Both the position numbers and the translations under genes were made by a program. From Kiritimatiellia bacterium (GTDB lineage: Bacteria > Verrucomicrobiota > Kiritimatiellia > RFP12 > UBA1067), in the NCBI GenBank assembly GCA_027858965.1, contig JAQIBS010000151.1, positions 1-33,246 of the forward strand: a stretch of DNA of 33,246 bases, given 5' to 3'. This document shows positions 9,689 through 18,519 of this stretch, piece after piece. Position 1 is the first letter of the stretch, and every line of letters begins with the position of its first letter. The notes under the pieces were generated by a model. That model was not told the DNA's origin. It did no database searches and saw nothing but the letters and a program-made list of their open reading frames with translations.

Positions 9689-11875
9689 ATGAAGAAAAAT
9701 AAAAACATTTGGTTCGGGTCATTTCTGGCTCTGCTTCTGCCGTTGCTCAGTGTGACGGCAGGAGAGTTGAGGCTTGATACAAAGACGCTTGCTAATCTGC
9801 CTGCTGGTTCAAAAGTGGGGGCTGACGTGAAAGCCACGCAGGAAGGGCTGGTTTTTACTCAGGCCGGTATTACGATGCCAACGGGCCCCTGGCTCTCTGC
9901 GACTCAGGGGCAGGTTGATTTCACGTTTCGGCTGCCGGCAGAGTGGCCGCCGGCTGGTGACCAGTTACTATTTCATGCGCAGTCCAAGTCGCATGTTCAT
10001 GCCACTCTTTTCTTTCGGGAAGGGAAGTTGCGGGCTGTTTATAAAGGAGGAAAAGCCCATTTTTCCGAAGTTTCCTGCGCTGAGTCGCTGAGCTGGCCTG
10101 CCGGTACGGAGCATCGGGTGCAATTCAGCTGGCGTAAGCCTGAGGGTGTGCCGGTATCGCCTGACGAGATTCAGGCGATGCTCAGGGTTGACGGCCGGCT
10201 GATTGGAACCGTCTATGGTCGGCAGATGAACCCGTGGCCTGCAACCTGTGAGGTGGGCGCGCGGAACCGTAAGTCGCCCTGGCCGGGGGTGCTGCAAACG
10301 GTGGTTTTTACCACAGAGACGCTCTCTCTGCCTGTCTTGACGCCGGGTGAGCGGACGGTGACGGTTCAGGCGGATCAGACAGCGGGCGAGTGTTACCGCT
10401 TCTGGACGGTGGCCAACTGCAATGGCCCGCACCGTTTTCTGCAACCTGGGTATGCCTCCCGTTTAGCGAAAAGTCAGCCCTTTATTCGGCAGATCAATGC
10501 CGTGTATCTGCTGGGTGGACGCTACCGCGACCAGAATGTCTGGTTCAAGGGAGTATCACCGGATGGAGAGCTACAGGTCGATTTCTCGGGGATGATTGCC
10601 CAGTTGCAGGCAATGCTGGACGGTGGTTACACGCCCTGGATTGACCTTGATAACACCCCGTTTGCCATGAACAAAGAGCCGCAGGAAAACACCTATGGAA
10701 ACACAGCCCCGCCGGATGACGAAAAGGTCTGGGCTCGTTATGTCAGCTCAGCGATTCAGGCAATGATAGATGCCTTCGGCAAAGAGAAGGTTTCTCAGTG
10801 GTGGTTTCGCGTCGGTTGTGAGCCGGATTTAAATCCCGGACACTGGACCGGCACAAAGGAACAATATTTTGCCCACTATGATCATACAGTGGCGGCTCTT
10901 TCCCGTGTGCTGCCTGAGGCCATGATCGGCCCCGGCAATATTCTCAATCCGATCGACGGCCAGTTCGGCACAAAAACGCGGGGCATGTGGGGGCTCGATA
11001 TTATTGACCATGCGGGGTGCGGCACCAATGCCGTTACGGGAGGTGTCGGCACTCGCATGGACTGGTTCTCTTGCTCCTGGTATGCACGGGTGGGGCGTCC
11101 CCTGTCTGACTTTGACGATGCCGTGAATCTGATGCGCACCCGGCTGGCGCGTTATCCGCAGTTTCGTGAGACACAGCTGGCCATTGGCGAGTTCACCGTT
11201 CTGCACGATGACTGTGGACAACGTCTGTGGGGGGGGGACACAACCGAGTGGGCGGCCAGTTTTTACGCCGGAATGGCCGACCGTGTTTATAAATACGGCA
11301 TCCGGCAGGTGTACGAGTGGTCTCAAACCACTAGCGGCCTGCTGCATCCGCGTACGCAGGTGATTGCCATGCTCGACCGGATGAGCGGCGGACAGCGGCT
11401 GACAGTGGATGTTGATGCAAGCTCGGCCGCGGATTGCGGAGCTATTGCCTGCAGAAAGGGTGAAGATCTGTTTGTTCTCGTTTACAACCACCGTGCCGAG
11501 CGCCGTCGCAAGGTTCCCGAAAAGGTGCATCTGGTTATTCGTGACCTGCGCATGCAGTCCGGCACGGAGTGGGTGTGTGTTAAAAGCCGCATTGATGCAA
11601 AGCACACGACGTGGGCCTATGCTTTTGACGCAGATTGCCGTGCTGCCGGTGTGGAGTTGCTGCCGAGTGCAGGACGGTATGAGGGAAATACCAGATTGCT
11701 TTATGGCGAGCCCGGGGTCAAGGTGTTTTTCAAAAACCGGGAGAAATACCGTAAGCTCTCTGTTTTGACTGAATTGAAAGAGCGGGTGTCGGTAGGTGCC
11801 GGCAGTTATAAGACGGACTTCGACATGGAAGGTCACAGCGTGCGTTTGCTGCGATTGACCCCTGTGCAAAAATAA
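9689..11875 (+). CDS. Secreted GH39-like (clan GH-A) glycosidase with N-terminal beta-sandwich
   Basis: A 728-residue protein starting 16 bases after the previous stop, so probably in the same operon. The signal peptide is residues 1-24 (LLSVTA before GE). Residues about 28-215 form a LamG-like beta-sandwich. A TIM barrel follows (about 230-570) with features of GH39 and related GH-A families: WWFRVGCEPD places the general acid/base at E378 (the usual N-E-P is C-E-P here), and LAIGEF places the probable nucleophile at E501. A C-terminal beta domain (about 580-728) completes the GH39-type layout. GH39 includes beta-xylosidases and alpha-L-iduronidases, and related enzymes act on other sugars, so the substrate is open. 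The Asn-to-Cys change beside the acid/base is unusual and could mark a distinct subfamily. Confidence 0.75.
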   Translation: MKKNKNIWFGSFLALLLPLLSVTAGELRLDTKTLANLPAGSKVGADVKATQEGLVFTQAGITMPTGPWLSATQGQVDFTFRLPAEWPPAGDQLLFHAQSKSHVHATLFFREGKLRAVYKGGKAHFSEVSCAESLSWPAGTEHRVQFSWRKPEGVPVSPDEIQAMLRVDGRLIGTVYGRQMNPWPATCEVGARNRKSPWPGVLQTVVFTTETLSLPVLTPGERTVTVQADQTAGECYRFWTVANCNGPHRFLQPGYASRLAKSQPFIRQINAVYLLGGRYRDQNVWFKGVSPDGELQVDFSGMIAQLQAMLDGGYTPWIDLDNTPFAMNKEPQENTYGNTAPPDDEKVWARYVSSAIQAMIDAFGKEKVSQWWFRVGCEPDLNPGHWTGTKEQYFAHYDHTVAALSRVLPEAMIGPGNILNPIDGQFGTKTRGMWGLDIIDHAGCGTNAVTGGVGTRMDWFSCSWYARVGRPLSDFDDAVNLMRTRLARYPQFRETQLAIGEFTVLHDDCGQRLWGGDTTEWAASFYAGMADRVYKYGIRQVYEWSQTTSGLLHPRTQVIAMLDRMSGGQRLTVDVDASSAADCGAIACRKGEDLFVLVYNHRAERRRKVPEKVHLVIRDLRMQSGTEWVCVKSRIDAKHTTWAYAFDADCRAAGVELLPSAGRYEGNTRLLYGEPGVKVFFKNREKYRKLSVLTELKERVSVGAGSYKTDFDMEGHSVRLLRLTPVQK

Positions 11876-11937
11876 TCTAATAATGAAAATGCTTTGCTTG
11901 AAAAGTGAGCAGGCGGATGAAAAGGGACTGAAATAAA

Positions 11938-13422
11938 ATGGTTGTTATAGGTTTTTTGGATTGGGCTATCGTTGCTGTTTATGTGACGGTTGTGATTGGA
12001 CTTGGGGTTTTCTTTGCCCGCAAAGAGAAGAACCAGGATACCGATGAGTATTTTGTCGGGGGGCGTCAGATGAACTGGTTTGCCGTGGGGCTATCGATTT
12101 TTTCGGCTGCGTTCAGCGCTTTATCATTTGTGTTGCTGCCGCGTGAAGGTGCCTTTCGTAATTGGAGCTTTATGGCTGCGCTGCTCTTTATTCCTTTTGT
12201 CATTACACCGTTGCTGTCGTATATCTTCGTTCCTTTGTATACGCGTCTGGGATTGAGTAGTGTCTATGAATATTTGGAAATCCGTTTTACTCCGCGTTTG
12301 CGTCGACTCGGTGCATTGTTGTTTCTGGGTTATGCGTTCGGATGGCTCGGCAGTATGTTGTACGCCATGGGACTCATTGTGGATGCCGTTCTGGGTTTGA
12401 GTGAACTGCAGTTCTTTGCGGTCCTGGTAGGTGTTGGTTTGACGGCTCTGGTCTATACAAGCTTTGGCGGGTTTAAAGGAATTGTCTGGCTTGACGTTCT
12501 TCAGGCAATTACTCTGGGCGGCAGTGTTATCATTATCCTGTTGCTTGTCCTCGCACGCATTGATGGAGGCTTTGCAACGGTCGTGGAGGTGGGTCGTGAA
12601 CATGCCAAATTTGACATGCTCAGTCTCTCTGCCGGACCTGCTGTACAGCCGAGCATCTATTGGGTGTTTGTGTTGGGGCTCTTTGTTTATCTACCCGGCT
12701 ATACAACCTCGCAGGTGACTGTGCAACGCTATCTATGTATGCCGGGCCTGAAACAGGCACGTCGCGCGTTGACACTGAATGCGGTAATGTCTACTGTAGT
12801 TTACACGCTGTTCATGCTGGTTGGAACGACAGTCTTTGTCTACTATATGCAGAAGGTGGGGCATATGCCTGAACTGGCTCGTGAAGACCAGATTCTTCCG
12901 CATTTTATTGCACATGACCTACGTGTTCCGGGTATGGTCGGGTTGATGCTCGCCGGACTCTTTGCGGCAGCGATGAGTACGCTGGATGGCGGTATCAACA
13001 GTATAACAGCGGTCGTTGTATATGACTGGATGGGGGGGCGTAAGACTTCCGCTATGTTTAATCGAGTCCTGACGGCCTTGATTGGTTTGGGTGTGATCGG
13101 CGCTGCCGTTCTGGTGCCTGCTATCGGCACGAACGTGATCGACATGATCACGGCTGTGGCCAGTACATTTCTTGGTTTGTTATTGGGTGTTTATGTGCTG
13201 GGCATGTTTTTCGCGCGTGCTAATTCAGGTGGTGCGGTCATAGGTCTGACCTTTGGCGCGGCGGGAATTATCTTTGCCTGGGTGAATCCCTCTATTCCCA
13301 ATTGGTGGTGTGGCGCCTTTGCTTTTGTCCCCACGTTGTTGATCGGCCGAATTGCCAGCGGGTTCTTCCCGCCGCCAACCTCGGAGCAGAAGCGTGGACT
13401 GTTTATTACACCGAAAATTTAA
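11938..13422 (+). CDS. Sodium/solute symporter (SSS family, SLC5-type)
   Basis: A 494-residue integral membrane protein with about 13 hydrophobic segments. Typical SSS marks are the DEYFVGGR loop after the first helix (residues 36-43), the GGFKGIVWLDVLQ segment (about 177-190), and the AAMSTLDGGINS segment with a following VVVYDW (about 345-364), which corresponds to the sodium-site region of LeuT-fold symporters. Members of this family next to glycosidase genes in PVC bacteria are annotated as sugar or sugar-acid importers. It probably takes up the sugars released by the surrounding enzymes, coupled to sodium. ATG 11938 has a distant AAGGGA site at 11922-11927. It ends the first group of genes; a repeat-filled gap of about 300 bases follows. 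Confidence 0.92.
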   Translation: MVVIGFLDWAIVAVYVTVVIGLGVFFARKEKNQDTDEYFVGGRQMNWFAVGLSIFSAAFSALSFVLLPREGAFRNWSFMAALLFIPFVITPLLSYIFVPLYTRLGLSSVYEYLEIRFTPRLRRLGALLFLGYAFGWLGSMLYAMGLIVDAVLGLSELQFFAVLVGVGLTALVYTSFGGFKGIVWLDVLQAITLGGSVIIILLLVLARIDGGFATVVEVGREHAKFDMLSLSAGPAVQPSIYWVFVLGLFVYLPGYTTSQVTVQRYLCMPGLKQARRALTLNAVMSTVVYTLFMLVGTTVFVYYMQKVGHMPELAREDQILPHFIAHDLRVPGMVGLMLAGLFAAAMSTLDGGINSITAVVVYDWMGGRKTSAMFNRVLTALIGLGVIGAAVLVPAIGTNVIDMITAVASTFLGLLLGVYVLGMFFARANSGGAVIGLTFGAAGIIFAWVNPSIPNWWCGAFAFVPTLLIGRIASGFFPPPTSEQKRGLFITPKI

Positions 13423-13456
13423 AACCATTGAGAACATAGTGCGGTAGAGCCGCATA

Positions 13457-13606
13457 CAATATCCAATATTCAACACGGAATATCCAACCGAACAAGTAAA
13501 AAAGGAGTGCGCTTCTGTTTTGGTTCGAGGCTATGCAGTGCGATGATGGCGCGATAGCAGCTCTTAATTTGGATATTGGGAGTTCCGTGTTGGGTATTGG
13601 ATATTC
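13457..13606. repeat. MITE-like inverted repeat with about 30-base arms
   Basis: The left arm (13457-13487) and the right arm (13569-13606) are inverted copies. Within them, 13458-13480 matches the reverse complement of 13583-13605 at 21 of 23 positions. The right arm carries a short internal insertion (GGGAGTT). A spacer of about 80 bases has no open frame of interest. The arms are built from an ATATCCAAT-type word, itself repeated. It looks like a small non-autonomous mobile or REP-type element. Confidence 0.75.
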
Positions 13607-13670
13607 AATTAACCATCAATAGCTTTTGGAAATAACTGGGTGAAAAACGTACACGAAATTACGCAGCAAT

Positions 13671-13694
13671 AAACTCTGCGCCTCTGCGAGAGAG
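13671..13694. repeat. Solo arm of a CTCTGCGCCTCTGCG-type repeat
   Basis: The stretch CTCTGCGCCTCTGCG is 13 of 15 identical to CTCTGTGCCTCTGTG in the hairpin at 32526-32588. Here only one arm is present, with no inverted partner nearby, so it looks like a decayed copy. Confidence 0.5.
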
Positions 13695-13725
13695 ATATTA
13701 ATAAATTTTAAGAAAGGAAATACAA

Positions 13726-15174
13726 GTGCGTATTGAAAGAAGAAAACCGCTGACCGCAAAGGTTGGTATTGTGGGTGTGGGGCATCACACATATTGGGGA
13801 CAGTTCGATGGTCTCCTGGACGAGATGCACCGCAAACTAAGCCAGTTTGACGAAAAGGTCAAAGCTAATGGCGTTGAAACTGTCACCTTCGGATTGCTGG
13901 ATAATGCCGAAACGGCATATGAGGCCCTGCCGAAAATGAAGGCAGCTGATATTGACATTCTCTTTATCGATATGGTGACCTATGCGACCTCATCGACATT
14001 CGGTGTGCTGGCGCGCAATCTGAATGTGCCGATTGTTCTGGTGGCATTACAGCCGCTCCGCGCAATGCCGTATGCAGAGGCCAAGACCTACACGCAGTTA
14101 TGCAATGATGATTTTTGTTCCGTACCTGAGTTTACCGGTGTTGCGATCCGTATGGGCCATCCGGTGGCAGATGTGATTCTCGGGGTTCGTCAAGGTGATG
14201 CTGTTGCCGATGCAGAGTTGGCTCGCTGGTGTCAGATCGCCAAAGTGCTGCACGACCTGCGCAATGCGCGCATCGGTCTGATGGGGCATGTGCTGGAATC
14301 CATGTTGGACATGCATGTTGATCCCACGGCAGTTACGGAGGCTTTCGGATGCCACGTTGCGCTCTGTGAGCCGGACGAAATTCTGAAGTTTTACCAGCAG
14401 GATGACACGGATGCAGTGGAGGCCAAAAAGAAGATCATTCTCGACTTTTTTGACACCCCTGATCCTGTCTCTGATCCGATTACAACAAAACTGACAGATC
14501 ATGATCTGGAGGTTGCTGCCAAGGCGGCGGTGGCTCTGGATAAATTTACAGAGTCCAGAAAGCTGGATGGGCTGGCCTATTATTACGAGGCCCTGCCTGA
14601 AACACCGATGCGCGAATTGGTGACTAACCTGATTGTCGGTAATTCACTGTTGACCAGCGCCGGGTTCCCGATGTGCGGTGAATATGATATAAAAAACTGC
14701 ATTGCGATGATGATCATGGACAGATTGGATATTGGTGGCAGCTTTGCCGAGTTCCATCCGATTGATTTTGATCGTGATACGGTCCTGGTCGGACATGACG
14801 GACCGCATCATTTAAACATTGCCTCGCAAAAGCCTGTCTTACGTTCGCTGAAAACCTATCATGGTAAACCTGGTAAAGGTGCCGGTGTGGAGTTTAATAT
14901 CAAAGAGGGCCCAATCACGATGCTCTCGATCAGTGTTAAAGCTGATGGTAAAATGAAATTTATCATCGCGGAAGGCGAGTCTATCAATGGACCGATTCCA
15001 CCAACCGGCAATACTAATACACATGGCAAATTCAAACCGGATGTGCGTACTTTCCTTCTTAAATGGGTTAAAGAGGGACCGACACATCATTTTGCGTTGG
15101 GCGTTGGTAAGCATGCGCAAAGTCTTGTTCAGATAGCCGATGTTTTGGGTATTGAAGCAGTGGTTGTAGTGTAG
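13726..15174 (+). CDS. L-fucose/L-arabinose isomerase family protein
   Basis: A 482-residue cytoplasmic protein with no signal peptide. The start is GTG 13726, with an AAAGGA site at 13714-13719. The fold and metal-site motifs match the L-fucose/L-arabinose isomerase superfamily: GEYD (E319), AEFHP (E342), GHDGP (H357) and a late HHF (H454-H455) correspond to the two Glu and two His residues that bind the divalent metal in AraA. The length is close to AraA (about 500 residues). It probably interconverts an aldose and a ketose, either a deoxyhexose or a pentose, as the first intracellular step after symporter uptake; its place beside a GH106-like rhamnosidase favours a 6-deoxysugar. The exact substrate cannot be read from the sequence, so no gene symbol is given. 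The stop codon overlaps the start of a palindromic repeat. Confidence 0.85.
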   Translation: MRIERRKPLTAKVGIVGVGHHTYWGQFDGLLDEMHRKLSQFDEKVKANGVETVTFGLLDNAETAYEALPKMKAADIDILFIDMVTYATSSTFGVLARNLNVPIVLVALQPLRAMPYAEAKTYTQLCNDDFCSVPEFTGVAIRMGHPVADVILGVRQGDAVADAELARWCQIAKVLHDLRNARIGLMGHVLESMLDMHVDPTAVTEAFGCHVALCEPDEILKFYQQDDTDAVEAKKKIILDFFDTPDPVSDPITTKLTDHDLEVAAKAAVALDKFTESRKLDGLAYYYEALPETPMRELVTNLIVGNSLLTSAGFPMCGEYDIKNCIAMMIMDRLDIGGSFAEFHPIDFDRDTVLVGHDGPHHLNIASQKPVLRSLKTYHGKPGKGAGVEFNIKEGPITMLSISVKADGKMKFIIAEGESINGPIPPTGNTNTHGKFKPDVRTFLLKWVKEGPTHHFALGVGKHAQSLVQIADVLGIEAVVVV

Positions 15175-15245
15175 GGGCGACATTCTTGTCGCCCAAAAAA
15201 AGCAGCGAAAAATCGAAGGCGTAAGGGCGACATTCTTGTCGCCCA
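15171..15245. repeat. Two direct copies of a palindromic GGGCGAC..GTCGCCC repeat
   Basis: Two 25-base copies (15171-15195 and 15221-15245) differ at one base and are 50 bases apart. Each contains a perfect hairpin, GGGCGAC-ATTCTT-GTCGCCC (15175-15194 and 15225-15244). The first copy includes the isomerase stop codon. The second ends six bases before the ribosome site of the next gene. There is no poly-T tract, so these are REP-like hairpins rather than terminators. Confidence 0.85.
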
Positions 15246-15265
15246 CATTAAAGGAGAAACAAAAG

Positions 15266-18061
15266 ATGAAAATATTTAAACAGTTAGTGCTGGCAGTAGG
15301 TGTGGCATGTATAGCATGGGGTGCTACAGCCGCGAAGTTGGATGACAATTTCAAGAATGTACCTGATCAGTCTAAGCCCTGGGCTTACTGGTGGTGGTTG
15401 AACGGCAATGTCGATAAAGAAACAATTACCCAAAACCTGGAGGCAATGAAGCGCGTCGGCTTCGGTGGACTACTGATGTTTGATGCCCGCGGTTACTGGG
15501 ATGACATCAATCATGTGGTTATCCCTGAACCTAAAATGGGATTCATGAGCGAAGAGTGGCAGGAGATGCTGAACTTCTCTATTAAGGAAGCTGCACGTGT
15601 CGGCTTAGAGGTAAGTGTGAACCTAAGTGTTTGCGCCGGTTCGCTCAAAGGTCCCTGGCCTGTAGGTGAAACATCCCCAAAACGGATGATATGGACTGCC
15701 ACCCCTTTGAAGGGCGGTGCGAAATTCAGCAATGTTCTCAAAAAACCGGAGGATAGAAAACACTTCTGGGATGTAGCCACGTTAGCCATTAAGCACGATG
15801 GTAAATCTTTGAAACCCATGACTGACTGGATTAACGCAGGAGATGGACCGCATGATGGCTGGTCAGGAAAGAAACTCGGAAAATCCACGGACAAGAGCGC
15901 CCGTAATGTGCTTAAAATGGTTGATCTGAGCAGTAAGGTGAATGCACAGGGAAAACTGGAATGGCAGGTTCCTGAAGGTCAGTGGTCCTTGCTACGCTTT
16001 GCTTATACCACAATAGATGGACATGAGTATGATGTCGACATGATGGACCCCAGTGCAGTGGAGGACCACTTCAACCGCATGGGCAAACGCATTATTGATA
16101 ATGCCGGGCCATTGGCAGGCAAAACACTCACACATTTCTACAGTGTCAGCTGGGAAGGCTCCGTGCCAACATGGACCGGTAAATTTGAAGAGTATTTTCA
16201 AAAATACCGTAACTACTCCATTCGGCCTTGGCTCCCTGTTCTGGCAGGTTTCTATGTAAAGGATCGAGAAGAAACGGCACGTTTCATGAAAGATTATCGG
16301 CTTACTCGGAACGATGTGTTTCGTGACAATTTCTACGGTACAATGAAGAAGCTTTGTCATGAAAATGGCCTGGAGTGGCACTCTGAATCGGGTGGCCCAT
16401 GGAATCGCGCTCCTGAAATATTCGGAGAGGCCGATCAGATGGCTTTTCTTGCGCGCAATGATTTTCCTCAAGGTGAATACTGGTATACAGGCAATACAAG
16501 CCGTAAAGGACGCCAGATGAGCCGTCCGCCGGCAATGACTGCACATACATACGGTATGAAGATTGCAGCAGCTGAGGCATTCACCCATATGACGCGTCAC
16601 TGGACACCCTATCCTGCTATACTGAAACATTGTGGTGATGAATCCTTTGTTGACGGAGTAAATCGTCTGATATGGCACACATTCACCTGTTCTCCAAAGA
16701 AGCTTGGTCTGCCTGGCAGTGAGTATTTTGCGGGTACACATATCAATCCGAACATCACATGGTTTGAGCAGTCAAAACCATACATCACATACCTCGGCCG
16801 TTGCCAGCATCTTCTGCAGCAGGGATTATTCGTGGCAGATGTATGTGTGTTCACAGGAGATGTCCCTTATCAGCATTGGGGACGCCATACAACAAAGTGG
16901 AGTCCTAAGGCAACTATGGAACTTCCCTCCGGTCATGGTTATGACATCTTCAGCACAGAAGTCCTGCTAGAACGTGCCAAGGTTAAAGACGGCAATATTG
17001 TACTGCCGGATGGAATGAGTTACTCTCTGCTGGTCGTCGACCTTGATGACTCTCTTGTTTCTCTTAAAGCCCTCAAGAAAATTGAGGAGCTCAAGGCAGA
17101 CGGAGCAAATATTGTTTTTGGCGATCGCAAGCCGGTAAAAGCCTATGGAATGGGTGAAACTACCACAGCGGATGATCTGGCCGTTCAGCGTCTGGCAGAA
17201 AAACTCTGGAAAGATTCACCGACTCTTACGCAGAGCTTGAAGTCACTGAAACTAACCTCTGATTTTGAAGGGACATATGAATACATTCACCGAAGAGACG
17301 GCGATACGGATATCTACTTTGTTGTGGGCAGTGGTAAATCCGATTGCACCTTCCGTGTAAATGGAAAGCAGCCTGAGCTATGGAATCCGGTTACCGCAGA
17401 GATAGAGGATGCTATCGGATGGAAGAAGAGTGCTGATGGACGCACGAAACTTACATTGGAGCTTCCTGAGCACGGATCAGCATTTGTTATTTTCCGTAAA
17501 GAGGGTACTCCGAAACCCGTGCAAGCTCCTCCGGAAATCAGCGGTGAACTTGCCATTAACGGAGCATGGAAAGTCACTTTCCCTCCAGACCGCGGAGCTC
17601 CGGCAGAGGCTGTGTTTGATCCTCTGATGCAGTGGAACGATCATAAAGAGTTCGGTATCCGCCATTTCTCTGGAACCGCAACATATCATAAGAGTTTTGA
17701 GGTATCCGCAACGGATGTGAAAAAACCCGCTTGGCTTGAACTGGGAACTGTTGCAGCTCTGGCTCAGGTCAAGCTGAACGGTAAAGATCTCGGTATTGTC
17801 TGGACCGCGCCTTGGAAAATCGAATTGACCGGTGTTCTGAAATCAGGAACAAATAAACTTGAGATTGAAGTGACAAATCCCTGGGCCAACCGCATGGTGG
17901 GAGATGCCGCTCTGCCTCCGGAGCAGCGGATCACGAAAAGCAACATGCAGTACCAAAAAGGCAAGCGGACTCTGAAGAACTTTCAGGGGTTCGCCTCCAC
18001 CGATATGCTGCAGCCATCAGGTTTGAAGGGGCCGGTACGGGTTGAGTTTTTCGAAAAGTAA
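15266..18061 (+). CDS. Secreted GH106-like alpha-L-rhamnosidase
   Basis: A 931-residue protein. ATG 15266 was chosen because it follows an AAGGAG site at 15251-15256 and opens a clean signal peptide (residues 1-23, ending ATAA); an earlier in-frame TTG lies inside the repeat. The mature start has the GH106 signature: P-W-x-YWWWLNG, then DKETITQNLEAMK and GFGGLLMFDA, followed by a TIM barrel. The region from about 760 has a GH2-like/galactose-binding C-terminal sandwich (GTATYHKSFEV, W-L-E-L-G, VKLNGKDLGIVWTAPW, LEIEVTNPWANR), which is typical of the family. GH106 enzymes release alpha-L-rhamnose from plant or algal polysaccharides, in the periplasm or outside the cell. It forms a unit with the upstream isomerase, which is separated only by the repeats, and is followed by a clear terminator. 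Confidence 0.85.
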   Translation: MKIFKQLVLAVGVACIAWGATAAKLDDNFKNVPDQSKPWAYWWWLNGNVDKETITQNLEAMKRVGFGGLLMFDARGYWDDINHVVIPEPKMGFMSEEWQEMLNFSIKEAARVGLEVSVNLSVCAGSLKGPWPVGETSPKRMIWTATPLKGGAKFSNVLKKPEDRKHFWDVATLAIKHDGKSLKPMTDWINAGDGPHDGWSGKKLGKSTDKSARNVLKMVDLSSKVNAQGKLEWQVPEGQWSLLRFAYTTIDGHEYDVDMMDPSAVEDHFNRMGKRIIDNAGPLAGKTLTHFYSVSWEGSVPTWTGKFEEYFQKYRNYSIRPWLPVLAGFYVKDREETARFMKDYRLTRNDVFRDNFYGTMKKLCHENGLEWHSESGGPWNRAPEIFGEADQMAFLARNDFPQGEYWYTGNTSRKGRQMSRPPAMTAHTYGMKIAAAEAFTHMTRHWTPYPAILKHCGDESFVDGVNRLIWHTFTCSPKKLGLPGSEYFAGTHINPNITWFEQSKPYITYLGRCQHLLQQGLFVADVCVFTGDVPYQHWGRHTTKWSPKATMELPSGHGYDIFSTEVLLERAKVKDGNIVLPDGMSYSLLVVDLDDSLVSLKALKKIEELKADGANIVFGDRKPVKAYGMGETTTADDLAVQRLAEKLWKDSPTLTQSLKSLKLTSDFEGTYEYIHRRDGDTDIYFVVGSGKSDCTFRVNGKQPELWNPVTAEIEDAIGWKKSADGRTKLTLELPEHGSAFVIFRKEGTPKPVQAPPEISGELAINGAWKVTFPPDRGAPAEAVFDPLMQWNDHKEFGIRHFSGTATYHKSFEVSATDVKKPAWLELGTVAALAQVKLNGKDLGIVWTAPWKIELTGVLKSGTNKLEIEVTNPWANRMVGDAALPPEQRITKSNMQYQKGKRTLKNFQGFASTDMLQPSGLKGPVRVEFFEK

Positions 18062-18101
18062 GTGTTTATAAGGTGACGCACCCTTATTTCAGCAATTTCA
18101 G

Positions 18102-18128
18102 GGCCGTGTATGCACACGGCCTTTTTTT
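18102..18128 (+). terminator. Rho-independent terminator after the GH106-like gene
   Basis: A perfect 8-base stem (GGCCGTGT / ACACGGCC) with a four-base loop is followed by seven T residues, starting 41 bases after the stop codon. It ends the isomerase/rhamnosidase transcription unit. Confidence 0.92.
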
Positions 18129-18149
18129 GCGCATCGGTTGGGCCACGGT

Positions 18150-18314
18150 CCCTCCAGAGTGCGGCGGATTGTTTTCGGTTGATCTGGAGGGACGCTGGCC
18201 TCAGCGTCCGCGGTCCCAGAGCCTGGGACCCTCCAGTGTGCGGCGGTTTGATTTCGGTTGATCTGGAGGGACGCTGGCCTCAGCGTCCGCGGTCCCAGAG
18301 CCTGGGACCCTCCA
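18150..18314. repeat. Two 79-base tandem repeats, each with two hairpins
   Basis: Copies lie at 18150-18228 and 18229-18307, with a seven-base start of a third (18308-18314). Differences are few (for example GAGTG versus GTGTG near the start). Each copy has two perfect 8-base-stem hairpins, GGACGCTG/CAGCGTCC and GGTCCCAG/CTGGGACC, and is framed by CCCTCCAG and its complement CTGGAGGG. This looks like a multi-hairpin REP/BIME-type unit. Confidence 0.92.
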
Positions 18315-18406
18315 TGAATAGTTTTGTTAAAAGTTGTCAGGATGGCAATGCCGCATCCATCAGGTGACGTGTCGCAATTCGGGATCATAATCGGGAGATT
18401 CGAGAA

Positions 18407-18436
18407 TTGACTTTGTTTGTCTATAACAGATATACT
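18407..18436 (+). promoter_or_regulatory. Sigma70-like promoter for the large beta-strand-repeat gene
   Basis: TTGACT at 18407-18412 and TATACT at 18431-18436 are separated by 18 bases in AT-rich DNA. The start codon is 84 bases downstream. The AATTGACTTT context is also seen at the promoter near 22186. Confidence 0.6.
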
Positions 18437-18519
18437 TAAAATTATAACGGTAAAGAAGTATTGATTTTGTGTCTAAAATATGCGATTTATCAACAGTTTG
18501 TTATGAAAAGGAGCAGGAT

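Larger units (their letters stand above)
13423..13725. other. Intergenic region holding two repeat elements, no gene
   Basis: A 303-base gap between the symporter and the isomerase-like gene. It contains a long imperfect inverted repeat (13457-13606), a single arm of another repeat family (about 13671-13694), and the AAAGGA ribosome site for the downstream GTG start. No credible coding sequence or rho-independent terminator was seen. Confidence 0.7.
18062..18519. other. Intergenic region: terminator, tandem repeats, promoter
   Basis: A 458-base gap with no credible gene. In order it holds a rho-independent terminator (18102-18128), two 79-base tandem repeats (18150-18314), about 90 unremarkable bases, a promoter (18407-18436), and the ribosome site at 18508-18513. 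Short open frames on both strands here are produced by the repeat itself. Confidence 0.75.

Noticed and set aside
10829..11869. A 346-codon open frame on the minus strand
   Set aside because: It is fully antisense to the GH39-like gene, with no domain or start signal.
11883..11936. A 17-codon open frame ending one base before the symporter ATG, possibly a leader peptide
   Set aside because: No ribosome site precedes it, and such a short frame is expected by chance.
18073..18388. Short overlapping open frames on both strands with internally repeated peptides
   Set aside because: They are translations of the 79-base tandem repeat and the terminator. The peptide repeats mirror the DNA repeats, and there is no ribosome site.
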